Shown here: one piece after another, positions 16,698-25,838 of the stretch
How positions within the stretch are numbered: the first letter of the stretch is position 1
Layout of the letters: the number at the start of each line of letters is the position of its first letter
Origin: Mucilaginibacter ginkgonis
GTDB lineage: Bacteria; Bacteroidota; Bacteroidia; Sphingobacteriales; Sphingobacteriaceae
Reading direction: 5' to 3'
DNA: 64,000 nucleotides
Assembly (NCBI RefSeq): GCF_009754905.2
Contig: NZ_CP066775.1
Location: 992,001 to 1,056,000, forward strand
Position numbers and translations under genes: made by a program
The notes under the pieces: model-generated
The model's input: only the letters and a program-made list of their open reading frames with translations
What the model was told of the DNA's origin: nothing
The model's database searches: none

Positions 16698-18248
16698 ATG
16701 AAGAATATATTTAAAAACGTACTGCTGTTTTCAATTGCAGGTTTGGTACTGTCTGCCTGCAAAAAGGAGATGATATCTACTACGCAAACCATTAGTGCGC
16801 TGGCACCTGCAAGCCAGGACCTTAATGCCGATAACTGGAAACCGATATTAATAACAGGCTTTAGCGACCTTACAGTTGCTACGCCTGATGCTGTGGGCTC
16901 TACTGCTTACACTGCTGATATTAATGAAGTGAAAGCAATGCAGCAAAACCTGACCAAAGATCAGCAGGCCAATATCAATTACTGGAGTGCAGGCGCCGTT
17001 TTGCGCTGGAATGAGATCTTGCGCGAACTGGTTGCAAAATACAATCTGCCACCTTATCAGAATAACGACGGCACATACCCTGCGCCAAACGCGGCAAATC
17101 CGTTTCAATATCCGCAGTTCCCGTTCAGCAACCCGCCGTATGCGGCACGTTCTTACGCCTATGTAAGTGCAGCACAGTATGACGCTTTGATTGCTGCTTA
17201 TCACTTTAAAAAATTATACAACCGCGCAGCGCCGTATAAGAATGACGCAGGTGTACAGGCGCTGATCCCAAAATCAGACCTGCCATCATACCCAAGCGAA
17301 GATGCCGTGGTTGCGGGTACAGTGGTAGAAACCATGAAATTATTGTTCCCGACTGAGGTAGCCTATATTGAGCAAAAAGCCGCCGATGAGGAAAACTATC
17401 GTTTGGCTGCAGGTGCTAATACCCGCAGCGACTGGGATGCAGGTTTCTCTTTAGGCCGCCAAGTGGCTTTAAAATTTGTAACCCGTGCACGCGGGGACAG
17501 GGCAGGTGCCGCAATTGGTACGCCTGCAATATGGAGCGCGCTGGAAACAAATACTGCCGCGACAGGTGAGACGCCATGGATCAGCTTAGAGTCGCCAAAA
17601 AGACCGCCGATGCTGCCGCTGTTCAGCAAGGTTAAAACTTTCCTGTTTGATTCGCTTACCGTTATCGCTTTACGCCCGCCTCCGCCACCTTCTGTAAAAA
17701 GTGCCGAGTTTCAAAAACAGGTTGATGAAGTAAATAATCTTGCCGCCAATATTACCCGCCAGCAAAACGCCACCGTTGCCTTTTGGGCAGACGGTGTGGG
17801 TACTTACACCCCGCCGGGGCACTGGGACTATATTGCCGCTACTGAGTTTATTAAACAAAACTGGAGCGAAGTGCGATGGGCGCGTAATATGGCTTACCTG
17901 AACATGGCCATGATGGATGCCGGCATTGTATGCTGGGACACCAAGTATTTTTATTTTAACGCAAGGCCGTCGCAGATCAATCCAAATGTAAAAACATACA
18001 CAGGGGTGCCAAACTTCCCGGCTTATACATCAGGGCACTCGAACTTTAGCGCCGCCGCGGCAACTTATTTAAGTTACATACTTCCCGATAGGGGCAGCAA
18101 GTTTACAGATATGGCGCAAGAAGCTGCCATGTCGCGCTTGTACGGTGGTATCCACTATCGCATTGACTGCGAGATGGGCCTGGTTACGGGCGGCAAAGTT
18201 GGCCTGTATGCCGTTGCAAAAGCAAAGGCAGACGGTGCCGACAATTAA
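16698..18248 (+). CDS. Vanadium-haloperoxidase/PAP2-type lipoprotein
   Basis: A 516-residue predicted lipoprotein (lipobox VLSAC). The full acid-phosphatase/haloperoxidase signature is present: K416-x6-R423-P424 (KYFYFNARP), TSGH with H447 (where PSGH is usual), and S479-R480-x5-H486-x3-D490 (SRLYGGIHYRID). These residues bind phosphate or vanadate, so the enzyme could be a vanadium-dependent haloperoxidase or a phosphatase. Start at ATG 16698 keeps a standard leader; an ATG at 16689 adds three residues. It is the last gene of the DoxX/outer-membrane operon and is followed by a terminator. Confidence 0.88.
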   Translation: MKNIFKNVLLFSIAGLVLSACKKEMISTTQTISALAPASQDLNADNWKPILITGFSDLTVATPDAVGSTAYTADINEVKAMQQNLTKDQQANINYWSAGAVLRWNEILRELVAKYNLPPYQNNDGTYPAPNAANPFQYPQFPFSNPPYAARSYAYVSAAQYDALIAAYHFKKLYNRAAPYKNDAGVQALIPKSDLPSYPSEDAVVAGTVVETMKLLFPTEVAYIEQKAADEENYRLAAGANTRSDWDAGFSLGRQVALKFVTRARGDRAGAAIGTPAIWSALETNTAATGETPWISLESPKRPPMLPLFSKVKTFLFDSLTVIALRPPPPPSVKSAEFQKQVDEVNNLAANITRQQNATVAFWADGVGTYTPPGHWDYIAATEFIKQNWSEVRWARNMAYLNMAMMDAGIVCWDTKYFYFNARPSQINPNVKTYTGVPNFPAYTSGHSNFSAAAATYLSYILPDRGSKFTDMAQEAAMSRLYGGIHYRIDCEMGLVTGGKVGLYAVAKAKADGADN

Positions 18249-18286
18249 TAACGGAGTTTAGTTGATTCTTTATATAATTTGGTTTG

Positions 18287-18317
18287 AACGCCCGGCTGGT
18301 TACCGGGCGTTTTTTTG
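18287..18317 (+). terminator. Rho-independent terminator
   Basis: Stem AACGCCCGG / CCGGGCGTT around CTGGTTA, followed by T7, after the haloperoxidase-like gene. Confidence 0.88.
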
Positions 18318-18344
18318 TAATAAGCTGCCCGTATCGGTTTATGA

Positions 18345-18431
18345 GTCGCGTTAGCGATTGCAGCGGAAAGCCCACAGGGCCGTCCAGATAACATCGGGAC
18401 CGGACCGAGGACTGGAAGCGAAAAGCGCGAC
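18345..18431. repeat. Imperfect palindromic intergenic element
   Basis: An 87-bp GC-rich element bounded by GTCGCG and CGCGAC. It contains two related direct motifs, GATTGCAGCGGAAAGCCC and GACTGGAAGCGAAAAGCGC, and an internal GC-rich arm. This looks like a dispersed Bacteroidota intergenic repeat able to form RNA or DNA structure. It occupies most of the 313-bp gap between the haloperoxidase-like gene and cbpA; the remaining AT-rich 120 bp presumably holds the cbpA promoter, but I see no convincing match. Confidence 0.6.
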
Positions 18432-18561
18432 CCGACAAAGGAGGGTAACGCCCAAATCTTTTCTAATTTAAATCAACTTCACTGGTTATAACTTATCCAT
18501 AAATTAATGCTCCCGAACCATCTTCAAACTTTACTGTTATATTGTTGAATCATTTTGACCT

Positions 18562-19461
18562 ATGGACTATTACAATATATTAGGCTTAAAAAAAGGCGCG
18601 TCTGACAAGGACATAAAAAGCGCTTACCGTAAGCTGGCCCGTAAATACCATCCCGACCTTAACCCTAACGACAAAGAGGCCAATAAAAAATTCCAGGAAA
18701 TAAACGAAGCCAATGAAGTTTTGAGCGACCCTGACAAACGCAAAAAATACGACGACTATGGCGATAACTGGCAACACGCCGAAGCCTATGAGCAACAGAA
18801 ACAACAGGCAGGCAGCCGTCAGTACAGTGGCTACCAGGGGGGCGGACAGGGCGGTGGTTTTAACTACGAAAGCTTTGGCGATGGAGGCGATTTCTCTGAC
18901 TATTTTAGCCAGATGTTTAGTGGCATGGGTGGTGGCGGCGGCCGGCAGGCCCGTTACCGCGGCCAGGATTACAGTTCAGAGTTGCATTTAAACCTGCGCG
19001 ACATACTGGAATCGCAAAAAAAGACCTTAACGGTTAACGGCAAAAACATCAGGATTACTATTCCGGCAGGTGTAGAGAACGGGCAGACCATTAAAATTGC
19101 AGGGCATGGCGGGGCAGGTACCAATGGCGGCCCTGCGGGCGACTTGCTGATCACGTTTGTGATCAAAGACGACCCGCAATTTAAGCGCGATGGCAATAAC
19201 CTGCAAACCAATGTAAACATAGACCTGTATACCGCGGTGTTGGGTGGCGATACCATTGCAGAGACGCTGGCCGGTAAAGTTAAAGTACCTGTTAAACCCG
19301 GTACGCAAAACAACACCAAAGTGAAACTCAAAGGCAAAGGCATGCCGGTCTATAAAAAGGACGGCCAGTTTGGCGATCTGTACATCAATTACCAGGTGCA
19401 GATACCTACCGACCTTACAGAGAAGCAAAAAGAATTATTTAAACAACTGCAAAACGCATAG
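18562..19461 (+). CDS. cbpA: DnaJ-like co-chaperone CbpA
   Basis: A 299-residue J-domain protein that stimulates DnaK. The J domain covers residues 1-68 with HPD in RKYHPDLNP. It is followed by a Gly/Gln/Tyr-rich linker (about 75-135) and the two C-terminal beta domains that bind substrate ([20 protein letters not shown] onward). The zinc-finger cysteines of true DnaJ are missing, which places it in the CbpA class. The following gene, 2 bp away, is the CbpM modulator, confirming the assignment. Confidence 0.93.
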   Translation: MDYYNILGLKKGASDKDIKSAYRKLARKYHPDLNPNDKEANKKFQEINEANEVLSDPDKRKKYDDYGDNWQHAEAYEQQKQQAGSRQYSGYQGGGQGGGFNYESFGDGGDFSDYFSQMFSGMGGGGGRQARYRGQDYSSELHLNLRDILESQKKTLTVNGKNIRITIPAGVENGQTIKIAGHGGAGTNGGPAGDLLITFVIKDDPQFKRDGNNLQTNVNIDLYTAVLGGDTIAETLAGKVKVPVKPGTQNNTKVKLKGKGMPVYKKDGQFGDLYINYQVQIPTDLTEKQKELFKQLQNA

Positions 19462-19463
19462 CT

Positions 19464-19751
19464 ATGGAAACACAACTGATAGAAACAACTGTATTTTGCA
19501 GCTACCACAATGTGGACGAGCCTTTCATAGACGCGCTTGCAGAAAACGGCCTGATAAAATTCAAGGTGGTTCAGCGTAAAAAGTTTATTCCGTATGAACA
19601 GCTAAGTGCTTTAGAAAAGATGGTGCGCATGCACCGCGAACTGGATATTAACGTTGCGGGGATACAGGCGATGTTTAACGTGCTGGAAAGGCTGGAAAAC
19701 CTGCAGCATGAGAATCTTAAGCTTCGCAATCGGCTGAGTTTTTATTTATAG
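19464..19751 (+). CDS. cbpM: Chaperone modulator CbpM
   Basis: A 95-residue MerR-like small protein that in E. coli binds the J domain of CbpA and inhibits it. The pattern fits: an N-terminal FCSYHNVDEPFIDALAENGL, a helical segment with LSALEKMVRMHRELDINVAG, and a C-terminal leucine-rich coiled coil (LERLENLQHENLKLRNRL). It begins 2 bp after cbpA and must be co-expressed with it. Confidence 0.88.
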   Translation: METQLIETTVFCSYHNVDEPFIDALAENGLIKFKVVQRKKFIPYEQLSALEKMVRMHRELDINVAGIQAMFNVLERLENLQHENLKLRNRLSFYL

Positions 19752-19787
19752 GCCACTCAATTGTAGCATACTGACATCAATTTGCGG

Positions 19788-19951
19788 GTGTCACACCCTG
19801 TGACAACGTGTGACACTTTCTTCAAAAAAAAGGCAAATCTGAAACACTGACACAATTTTGCCTCATTGATATACAGACGTTTATCTCGCTCACAAGATAG
19901 TGCCAGATACCAATAAGTCAGTATTTGGTGGGGAAAGTGTAACGTGTTACA
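19788..19951. promoter_or_regulatory. Intergenic region with several operator-like palindromes
   Basis: This part of the 329-bp gap before the DPP-IV gene holds a perfect 9-bp inverted repeat GTGTCACAC (19788-19796) / GTGTGACAC (19808-19816). Nested in it is a second palindrome, TGTCACA-ccc-TGTGACA. About 120 bp further is TGTAAC-GT-GTTACA (19938-19951), a perfect 6-bp palindrome. Such stacked short palindromes suggest binding sites for a dimeric regulator. Neither neighbour gene encodes one. The last 130 bp before 20081 is AT-rich with a weak TACATTGG box. Confidence 0.5.
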
Positions 19952-20080
19952 ACCGCAAAGTTATGCCGGTTAATTGTAAGCGTTTCGGGTAAGCGTTGGC
20001 AGGGGATTGCATTAATCTTATTACAATTTTAACCCTTTAAATTTTTCCCTTACATTGGTTTCGGTATAAACCGCAACCTC

Positions 20081-22426
20081 ATGAATAAATTTTTTACCTC
20101 TGCTGCTGCCCTTGTATTAAGTACCGCGGCGTTTGCACAAACCCCTGCACTTACAACGGCAGATTATGCCCGTGCCGAAAGTTTCTTAAGTTACAATACC
20201 GATCCGCTGGTCGATCGCGCCGCTGTGAGGCCTGTGTGGTTGCCGGGCGATAAGTTCTGGTACCGGGTTTTAACCCCGCAGGGAAGCGAATATGTTTTGG
20301 TAGACCCGGCAAAGGGGACCAAAGCGGCGGCTTTTGATGCCGATAAACTGGCCGCGGCATTGTCGCTGCAAACGGGTAAAAAGTATTCGGGTGCAAAGCT
20401 GCCTTTCAGGGATATCAACTATTCGGCAGATGGTAAGGCCGTTATCGTAAATGCCGCGGGCAAGCAATACAAATGCGATCTGCAAACCTATGGCTGTGTG
20501 ATCGACGACACCAAAGTAACCGCGGTTGGCGCTTTGCCGGGCAGGAGGGGCCGTGCCTCAAATGAAGTAACATCGCCCGATGGTAAACGAGCTGCATTCA
20601 TAAAAGACTATAACCTTTGGGTGCGCGATGTGGCCACTGGTAAGCAAACACAGTTAACCACAGACGGCGTAAAAGATTTTGGCTACGCCACAGATAACGC
20701 GGGCTGGTCGCACAGCGATGGGGCTGTACTGCGATGGTCGCCCGACTCACGGAAGATAGCTACCTTCCGCCAGGACCAGCGCAATGTAAATGATATGTAT
20801 TTGGTGACCACCAACGTTGGTGCGCCGCACTTACGCCAGTGGAAATATCCGTTGCCCGGCGATAAGAACATAGCAATGATAAGCCGTGTGATCATAGACG
20901 TGGATAACGCGAAGGTTATCCCGTTGAATATAGCACCTGACCCGCACCGCGCAACGCTGAGTGATGACATATCAAGCAGCGGTACATTTGATGATAACGA
21001 TTGGAATGCCGATGCCAGCAAACTGGCTTTCGTATCTACCTCGCGCGATCACAAAATAGAAAAAGTGCGCATTGCCGACGCTGCCACAGGTGCAGTGAGG
21101 GAAGTGTTTGAAGAATCGGTTCCTACCCAATTTGAATCAGGACAGGGTGCTATTAACTGGCGCTTCCTGGATAAGAGCAATGAGATCATCTGGTATTCTG
21201 AACGTGACAACTGGGGACATCTATACCTGTTCAACGCCTTAACCGGCAAGGTTAAAAATCAGATCACCAAAGGCGACTGGTTGGTGACCAAGGTAATTAA
21301 GGTAGACGAAAAGAACCGCACCATATATTTCATGGCAGGCGGTATGGAAAAAGAAAATCCATACTTCGCGCAGTTCTGTAAGATTGGTTTTGATGGTAAA
21401 GGTTTGAAGGTGCTGACGCCTGAAGCAGGCACACATACCGTGACCTTATCGCCGGATGGTGAATACTTTGTAGACAGCTATTCAAAACCCGATGTGCCGC
21501 CGGTAACGGTAGTACGCAGCATCAGCGGGAAGTTGATCAGCACCCTGGAGAAAACTGATGTGTCACGCTTAGCGGCAACAGGTTGGAAACCGGTAACCAC
21601 CTTTTCGGTAAAAGCAGATGATGGCAAAACTGACGTTTACGGTTTGATGTTCACACCATCAAAACTCGATCCTTCTAAGAAATATCCGGTGATAGACTAC
21701 ATCTACCCCGGCCCGCAAGGCGGCGGTGTAGGCAGCTGGTCATTCGCCGCATCCCGAAGCGACCACCAGGCTTTAGCCGAATTGGGTTTTGTGGTTGTGG
21801 TGATAGAGGGTACCAGCAATCCGTTGCGCTCTAAAAGCTACCATGATATGAGCTACGGCGACATGTCTACAAATACCATTGCAGATCAGATAGCCGGCAT
21901 AAAACAACTGTCGGCGAAATACAACTACATGGACACGTCCCGTGTAGGTATCTGGGGCCATTCGGGTGGCGGATTCGCAACGGCTGCTGCAATGTTCCGT
22001 TACCCGGACTTCTTCAAAGTAGGTATAGCCGAATCGGGCAACCATGATAACCGCAATTACGAGGATGATTGGGGCGAACGTTATGACGGCCTGCTGGTAA
22101 CCAAAGACAATGGCGTTTCTAATTACGAGGCCCAGGCCAATCAAACCTATGCCAGAAACCTAAAAGGCAAGCTAATGCTGGCACACGGCCTGATGGACGA
22201 TAACGTACCTCCGCAAAACACATTACTGGTGGCAGAGGCTTTGGAAAAGGCTAACAAAAGCTTCGACCTGGTTATATTCCCTAACAGCGCCCACGGTTAC
22301 GGCGAATATTCTTATTACATGATGCGCCGCCGCTGGGATTACTTTGTAAAGAATTTGCTGGGTGCAGAAACGCCTTACAACTATGAAATAAAACCTAAGC
22401 AGGACCCAAGAAATTCTGCTAATTAA
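20081..22426 (+). CDS. Secreted dipeptidyl peptidase IV-type S9 peptidase
   Basis: A 781-residue exported serine peptidase that would cut dipeptides (often X-Pro) from peptide N-termini in the periplasm. Signal peptide ends STAAFAQ. The N-terminal beta-propeller covers about residues 90-510 (e.g. VTSPDGKRAAFIKDYNLWVR, LRWSPDSRKIATFR). The C-terminal alpha/beta-hydrolase carries S628 (GHSGGG), D706 (GLMDDNVPP) and H738 (NSAHGYG) as catalytic triad. Length and triad spacing match the DPP-IV subfamily S9B. It is preceded by a palindrome-rich regulatory region. Confidence 0.93.
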   Translation: MNKFFTSAAALVLSTAAFAQTPALTTADYARAESFLSYNTDPLVDRAAVRPVWLPGDKFWYRVLTPQGSEYVLVDPAKGTKAAAFDADKLAAALSLQTGKKYSGAKLPFRDINYSADGKAVIVNAAGKQYKCDLQTYGCVIDDTKVTAVGALPGRRGRASNEVTSPDGKRAAFIKDYNLWVRDVATGKQTQLTTDGVKDFGYATDNAGWSHSDGAVLRWSPDSRKIATFRQDQRNVNDMYLVTTNVGAPHLRQWKYPLPGDKNIAMISRVIIDVDNAKVIPLNIAPDPHRATLSDDISSSGTFDDNDWNADASKLAFVSTSRDHKIEKVRIADAATGAVREVFEESVPTQFESGQGAINWRFLDKSNEIIWYSERDNWGHLYLFNALTGKVKNQITKGDWLVTKVIKVDEKNRTIYFMAGGMEKENPYFAQFCKIGFDGKGLKVLTPEAGTHTVTLSPDGEYFVDSYSKPDVPPVTVVRSISGKLISTLEKTDVSRLAATGWKPVTTFSVKADDGKTDVYGLMFTPSKLDPSKKYPVIDYIYPGPQGGGVGSWSFAASRSDHQALAELGFVVVVIEGTSNPLRSKSYHDMSYGDMSTNTIADQIAGIKQLSAKYNYMDTSRVGIWGHSGGGFATAAAMFRYPDFFKVGIAESGNHDNRNYEDDWGERYDGLLVTKDNGVSNYEAQANQTYARNLKGKLMLAHGLMDDNVPPQNTLLVAEALEKANKSFDLVIFPNSAHGYGEYSYYMMRRRWDYFVKNLLGAETPYNYEIKPKQDPRNSAN

Positions 22427-22504
22427 ATAATTCTGCAGGAATAGATCGGCTATGCCTTTTGGGAAATATCTCCTACATTGGGCTAACCAATTTATTCCTG
22501 CTTT

Positions 22505-23182
22505 ATGAAAACCAATCTCCTGTTGGCAAAGGGCGCGTTCGCGGCTTTTGCAATGTTTTTTACTTTCTCAACAACTTCGGCGCAAATAGATAAAGGCTGG
22601 CGACAGCTATTTAACGGAAAAGACCTCAATGGCTGGAAACACGTAGGGCCGGGCGCCCGCTATGTTAAAGGTGGCGTTACCGGCAGTACGGGCGGCATGG
22701 GGCTCGAGTATTACACCAAAGAGAAATTCGGCAACTGCGTTATCCGCATAGTTTACCGGATGCAGAAATTCAACAGCAATGCAGGAGTGTTTATTCGCAT
22801 ACCTATCGAGCCGCGCGAGCCCTGGATGCCTGTGTTTTACGGCTACGAGGTGCAGATAGACAATCATCCCGAAACTTCTAAAGAAAACGATTACCACGTT
22901 ACCGGTACCCTATATTCTCTTACAAAACCATTAGCCAAACCAGGCAAGCCAGGCCCGCAGTGGAACACCATGGAAATTACGCTTGATGGGCCGCGGACTA
23001 TTGTAACCGTTAACGGTCAGAGAGTGACGGACTATACAGAAGGCCAGCCTACTCCAAAACGTGTATTCGATTTTGAACCTTATCCCGGTCGCCGGCCTGA
23101 TTTTGGTTACATAGGCCTGCAAAACCACGGTCCCGAAGATGTAGTGTTCTTCAAAGAAGTTTCGGTCAAATCCTTACGCTAA
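22505..23182 (+). CDS. DUF1080-family protein (3-keto-disaccharide hydrolase type)
   Basis: A 225-residue exported protein; signal peptide ends FSTTSAQ. The concanavalin-like DUF1080 fold is recognisable by GWRQLFNGKDLNGWKHVG, then FGNCVIRIVYRMQ, NSNAGVFIRIP and the end FGYIGLQNHGPEDVVFFKEV. Members of PF06439 have been shown to cleave 3-keto-glycosides. The next gene, 8 bp away, is a Gfo/Idh/MocA oxidoreductase, an enzyme class that oxidises sugar C3, which supports a 3-keto-sugar role. Actual substrate unknown. Confidence 0.88.
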   Translation: MKTNLLLAKGAFAAFAMFFTFSTTSAQIDKGWRQLFNGKDLNGWKHVGPGARYVKGGVTGSTGGMGLEYYTKEKFGNCVIRIVYRMQKFNSNAGVFIRIPIEPREPWMPVFYGYEVQIDNHPETSKENDYHVTGTLYSLTKPLAKPGKPGPQWNTMEITLDGPRTIVTVNGQRVTDYTEGQPTPKRVFDFEPYPGRRPDFGYIGLQNHGPEDVVFFKEVSVKSLR

Positions 23183-23190
23183 ACAGGTTT

Positions 23191-24714
23191 ATGGAAGAGA
23201 ATAAAACGCGTACGGCGGGCGAGAACCTCAGCCGCAAGGATTTTATCAGGAAAAGCGCTATCGCCGCCGCCTCATTCTATATTGTGCCAAGGTTTGTGTT
23301 GGGTGGCAAAGGTTACACCGCGCCAAGCGACAAATTATACATTGCTGCTGTGGGTTGTGGCGGCGAAGCCGAAAGTGACATACACCACTTCGCGACAGCG
23401 CCTAAAAAGAACGCGCAGATAGCCTTCTTGTGCGATGTTGACGACCGTATGGCAGCGCCACGGCGCAAAGAATTTCCAAAGGCTGGCTTTTACCACGATT
23501 GGCGTGAGATGTTCGATAAAGAACATAAGAATTTTGATGCGGTGACGGTTGCCATTCCGGATCATAACCACGCGCCCGTTGGCTTGCGCGCCATGCAAAT
23601 GAAAAAGCATTTGTACCTGCAAAAGCCGCTGACACACGACATATACGAAGCCAGGATATTAACAGAAGCGAGCGAGAAATACCAGGTGGTAACTCAAATG
23701 GGCGATCAGGGTGCAAGTTGCGACGGCATGCGCACCATGCGCGAGTGGTTTGAAGCAGGGCTGATAGGTGATATTGAAAAAGTTTACTGCTGGACAGACC
23801 GCCCTGTTTGGCCGCAGGGCATAGCCTGGCCAAAAACAGCGGCGCCTATACCAAAAGAATTGAAATGGGACTTGTGGCTGGGCACTGCAAAGCAAACTAA
23901 TTATATCGACAATTTAGTTCCGTTCAACTGGCGGGGCTGGTGGGAGTTTGGCACCGGCGCGCTCGGCGACATGGGTTGCCACATTATGGGGCCGCCGTTT
24001 AAATTGTTGGGGTTGGGATATCCTACAGAAGTTTCGGGCAGTGCAAGCACGGTTTACAAAGGCATCTTTAAGGAAGGAATTTATCCTGAGAGCGGCCCTG
24101 TTTCCAGTTCTATAAAGTTTAAGTTCACCCAGCAAAGTGGCAAGCCACTCGATCTGTATTGGATGGACGGCGGTATCATACCCGAACGGTTAAACGAAAT
24201 TGATCCCAGCCTGAATATGAATGAGATACTGGGCGACATACCAAGCGAGAACGATTTCGAAGGCTGTACGCTTTTCGTAGGTACCAAGGGAAAAGTTTCT
24301 TGCGGATGGGGCGGGAGCCATCCACGATTATTGCCGCTTAAACTGAACAAAGATGTTAAGGTGCCGGAGAAATATCCGCGAGTTCCCGGGGGCATGGATG
24401 GACATTGGTGGCAATGGGTAGACGCAAGTATTGCCGGCTACAGCAAAATGGAAGTCGACTCGCCGTTCTTTGGCTATGCGGGCCCGCTTACAGAAACTGT
24501 GCTTATGGGTAACCTGCTGCTGCGCACATTTGATCTGCAGGAAAAGATAAAACGCAAAGACCCTGTTTACGGAAATATGGAAGGCTATAAATTCAGCGGT
24601 CGGTATACGGCTTTAAAATGGGACGGTGAGAATATGAAGATCACCAACTTTGAACCGGCCAATCAATACATAAAAAGGGAGTATCGTAAAGGCTGGGGCG
24701 AATTGAAGTTGTAA
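23191..24714 (+). CDS. Gfo/Idh/MocA-family oxidoreductase with Tat-like leader
   Basis: A 507-residue NAD(P)-dependent dehydrogenase. The leader SRKDFIRKSAIAAASF resembles a Tat signal but has Arg-Lys instead of twin Arg, so export by Tat is probable rather than certain. The Rossmann fold starts at IAAVGCGGEAESDIHHF and includes DAVTVAIPDHNHAPV and the LQKPLTHD loop that supplies the catalytic lysine. The C-terminal domain contains GTGALGDMGCHIMGPPF. Coupled to the DUF1080 gene, it likely oxidises the C3 hydroxyl of a sugar or reduces a 3-keto sugar. Confidence 0.9.
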   Translation: MEENKTRTAGENLSRKDFIRKSAIAAASFYIVPRFVLGGKGYTAPSDKLYIAAVGCGGEAESDIHHFATAPKKNAQIAFLCDVDDRMAAPRRKEFPKAGFYHDWREMFDKEHKNFDAVTVAIPDHNHAPVGLRAMQMKKHLYLQKPLTHDIYEARILTEASEKYQVVTQMGDQGASCDGMRTMREWFEAGLIGDIEKVYCWTDRPVWPQGIAWPKTAAPIPKELKWDLWLGTAKQTNYIDNLVPFNWRGWWEFGTGALGDMGCHIMGPPFKLLGLGYPTEVSGSASTVYKGIFKEGIYPESGPVSSSIKFKFTQQSGKPLDLYWMDGGIIPERLNEIDPSLNMNEILGDIPSENDFEGCTLFVGTKGKVSCGWGGSHPRLLPLKLNKDVKVPEKYPRVPGGMDGHWWQWVDASIAGYSKMEVDSPFFGYAGPLTETVLMGNLLLRTFDLQEKIKRKDPVYGNMEGYKFSGRYTALKWDGENMKITNFEPANQYIKREYRKGWGELKL

Positions 24715-24762
24715 TTACCAAACGTTAATGGCTATTGGTTGTATGTAAGATAAATACTTGCA

Positions 24763-25757
24763 ATGAGGATAGTAACCCTTGAAGAACATGTGGCTTTCCC
24801 TGAAATGAAGGCTTTTCTGCCTGCCGATGTTGCCAAAAATATAAAAGAACCTCCAAACGCGGCGCAGATGATGCCGAAGCTGGCAGATATTGCAGGCGAA
24901 CGTTTAAAATCGATGGACGATGCGGGCATTACCATGCAGGTGCTTTCAGTAGAAAACACAGATGTAAACCTTTTGGATGAAAAGCTTGCGCCGCAATTCG
25001 CGGCAAGGTATAATGATCTGCTGGCAGAAAAGATAGCACCTCATCCGGAGCGGTTCTCAGCATTTGCGCTGTTACCCATGACCGCGCCGGCAACCGCTGC
25101 AGATGAGCTGGAACGTGCGGTAACTAAACACGGCTTTCGCGGGGCGATGATCAAGGGCCACGTTAACGGTGAATTTCTGGATCATCCAAAGTTTTCGCCT
25201 GTGTTTGAGCGTGCGCAAAAGTTGGGTGTGCCCATCTACATCCATCCCGGGATCCCGCCAAAGGCTGTACAGGGCGCATACTATAGCAACATAGGTGGCA
25301 AAACCGGCTACACCGATCTATAGCTTGCTGGGGATGGGGCTGGCATTCTGAAACTGCCATTCACGTGCTGCGGTTGCTTGCAGCGGGTATTTTTGACAAA
25401 TTCCCGGATCTTAAGATCATCATCGGACACATGGGCGAGATGCTACCGATAATGTGGGCACGGTCTGCGCGGGCATTCAGTCCCGGAGCCGGCGGCGAAA
25501 ACCAGCGTACACTTGCCGACACATTTCAACAGCAGGTATACATCACCACAAGTGGGTTTTTTACGCAACCACCGTTGCAGATCGCGCTCGATACTTTCGG
25601 TATCGATAATATTATGCTATCTGTGGATTATCCTTTCAGTACCAATCAAATGGGCGTTGATTTTCTTAATGAAATACAACTGCCTCAAGATCAAATTGAA
25701 AAGATCGCTTATAAAAATGCTGATAAGATTTTAGCTTTCAATGAGTTAGCGTTGTAA
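24763..25757 (+). pseudogene. Amidohydrolase-family decarboxylase-like gene, interrupted by one frameshift
   Basis: Two pieces in different frames make one amidohydrolase of about 330 residues (resorcylate/ACMSD decarboxylase-like). Piece one (24763-25323) has the metal-binding start LEEHVAFPE and GVPIYIHPG, and stops at TAG 25321. Piece two continues in the -1 frame from about 25320 with GWGWHSETAIHVL, then IIIGHMGEMLPIMWAR and LSVDYPFSTNQMG. The join reads GYTDL-IACWGWGW, so a single missing base near 25320 explains the break. There is no slippery heptamer. It could be a true pseudogene or a sequencing error. Confidence 0.85.
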
Positions 25758-25838
25758 AAAATGAATTTATAAAATTTGGCATGATAAATGCCTTGTCAAA
25801 ACATTACAGATCCAATTTGAAACCAATATTACGAGCCG

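Noticed and set aside
19847..19862. Sigma-54-like -24/-12 pair TGACAC-AATT-TTGC
   Set aside because: The spacer is one base too short and the -24 GG is missing; no enhancer-binding protein is nearby.
25310..25325. Programmed -1 ribosomal frameshift in the amidohydrolase
   Set aside because: No X-XXY-YYZ slippery heptamer or downstream hairpin; simple base loss is more likely.
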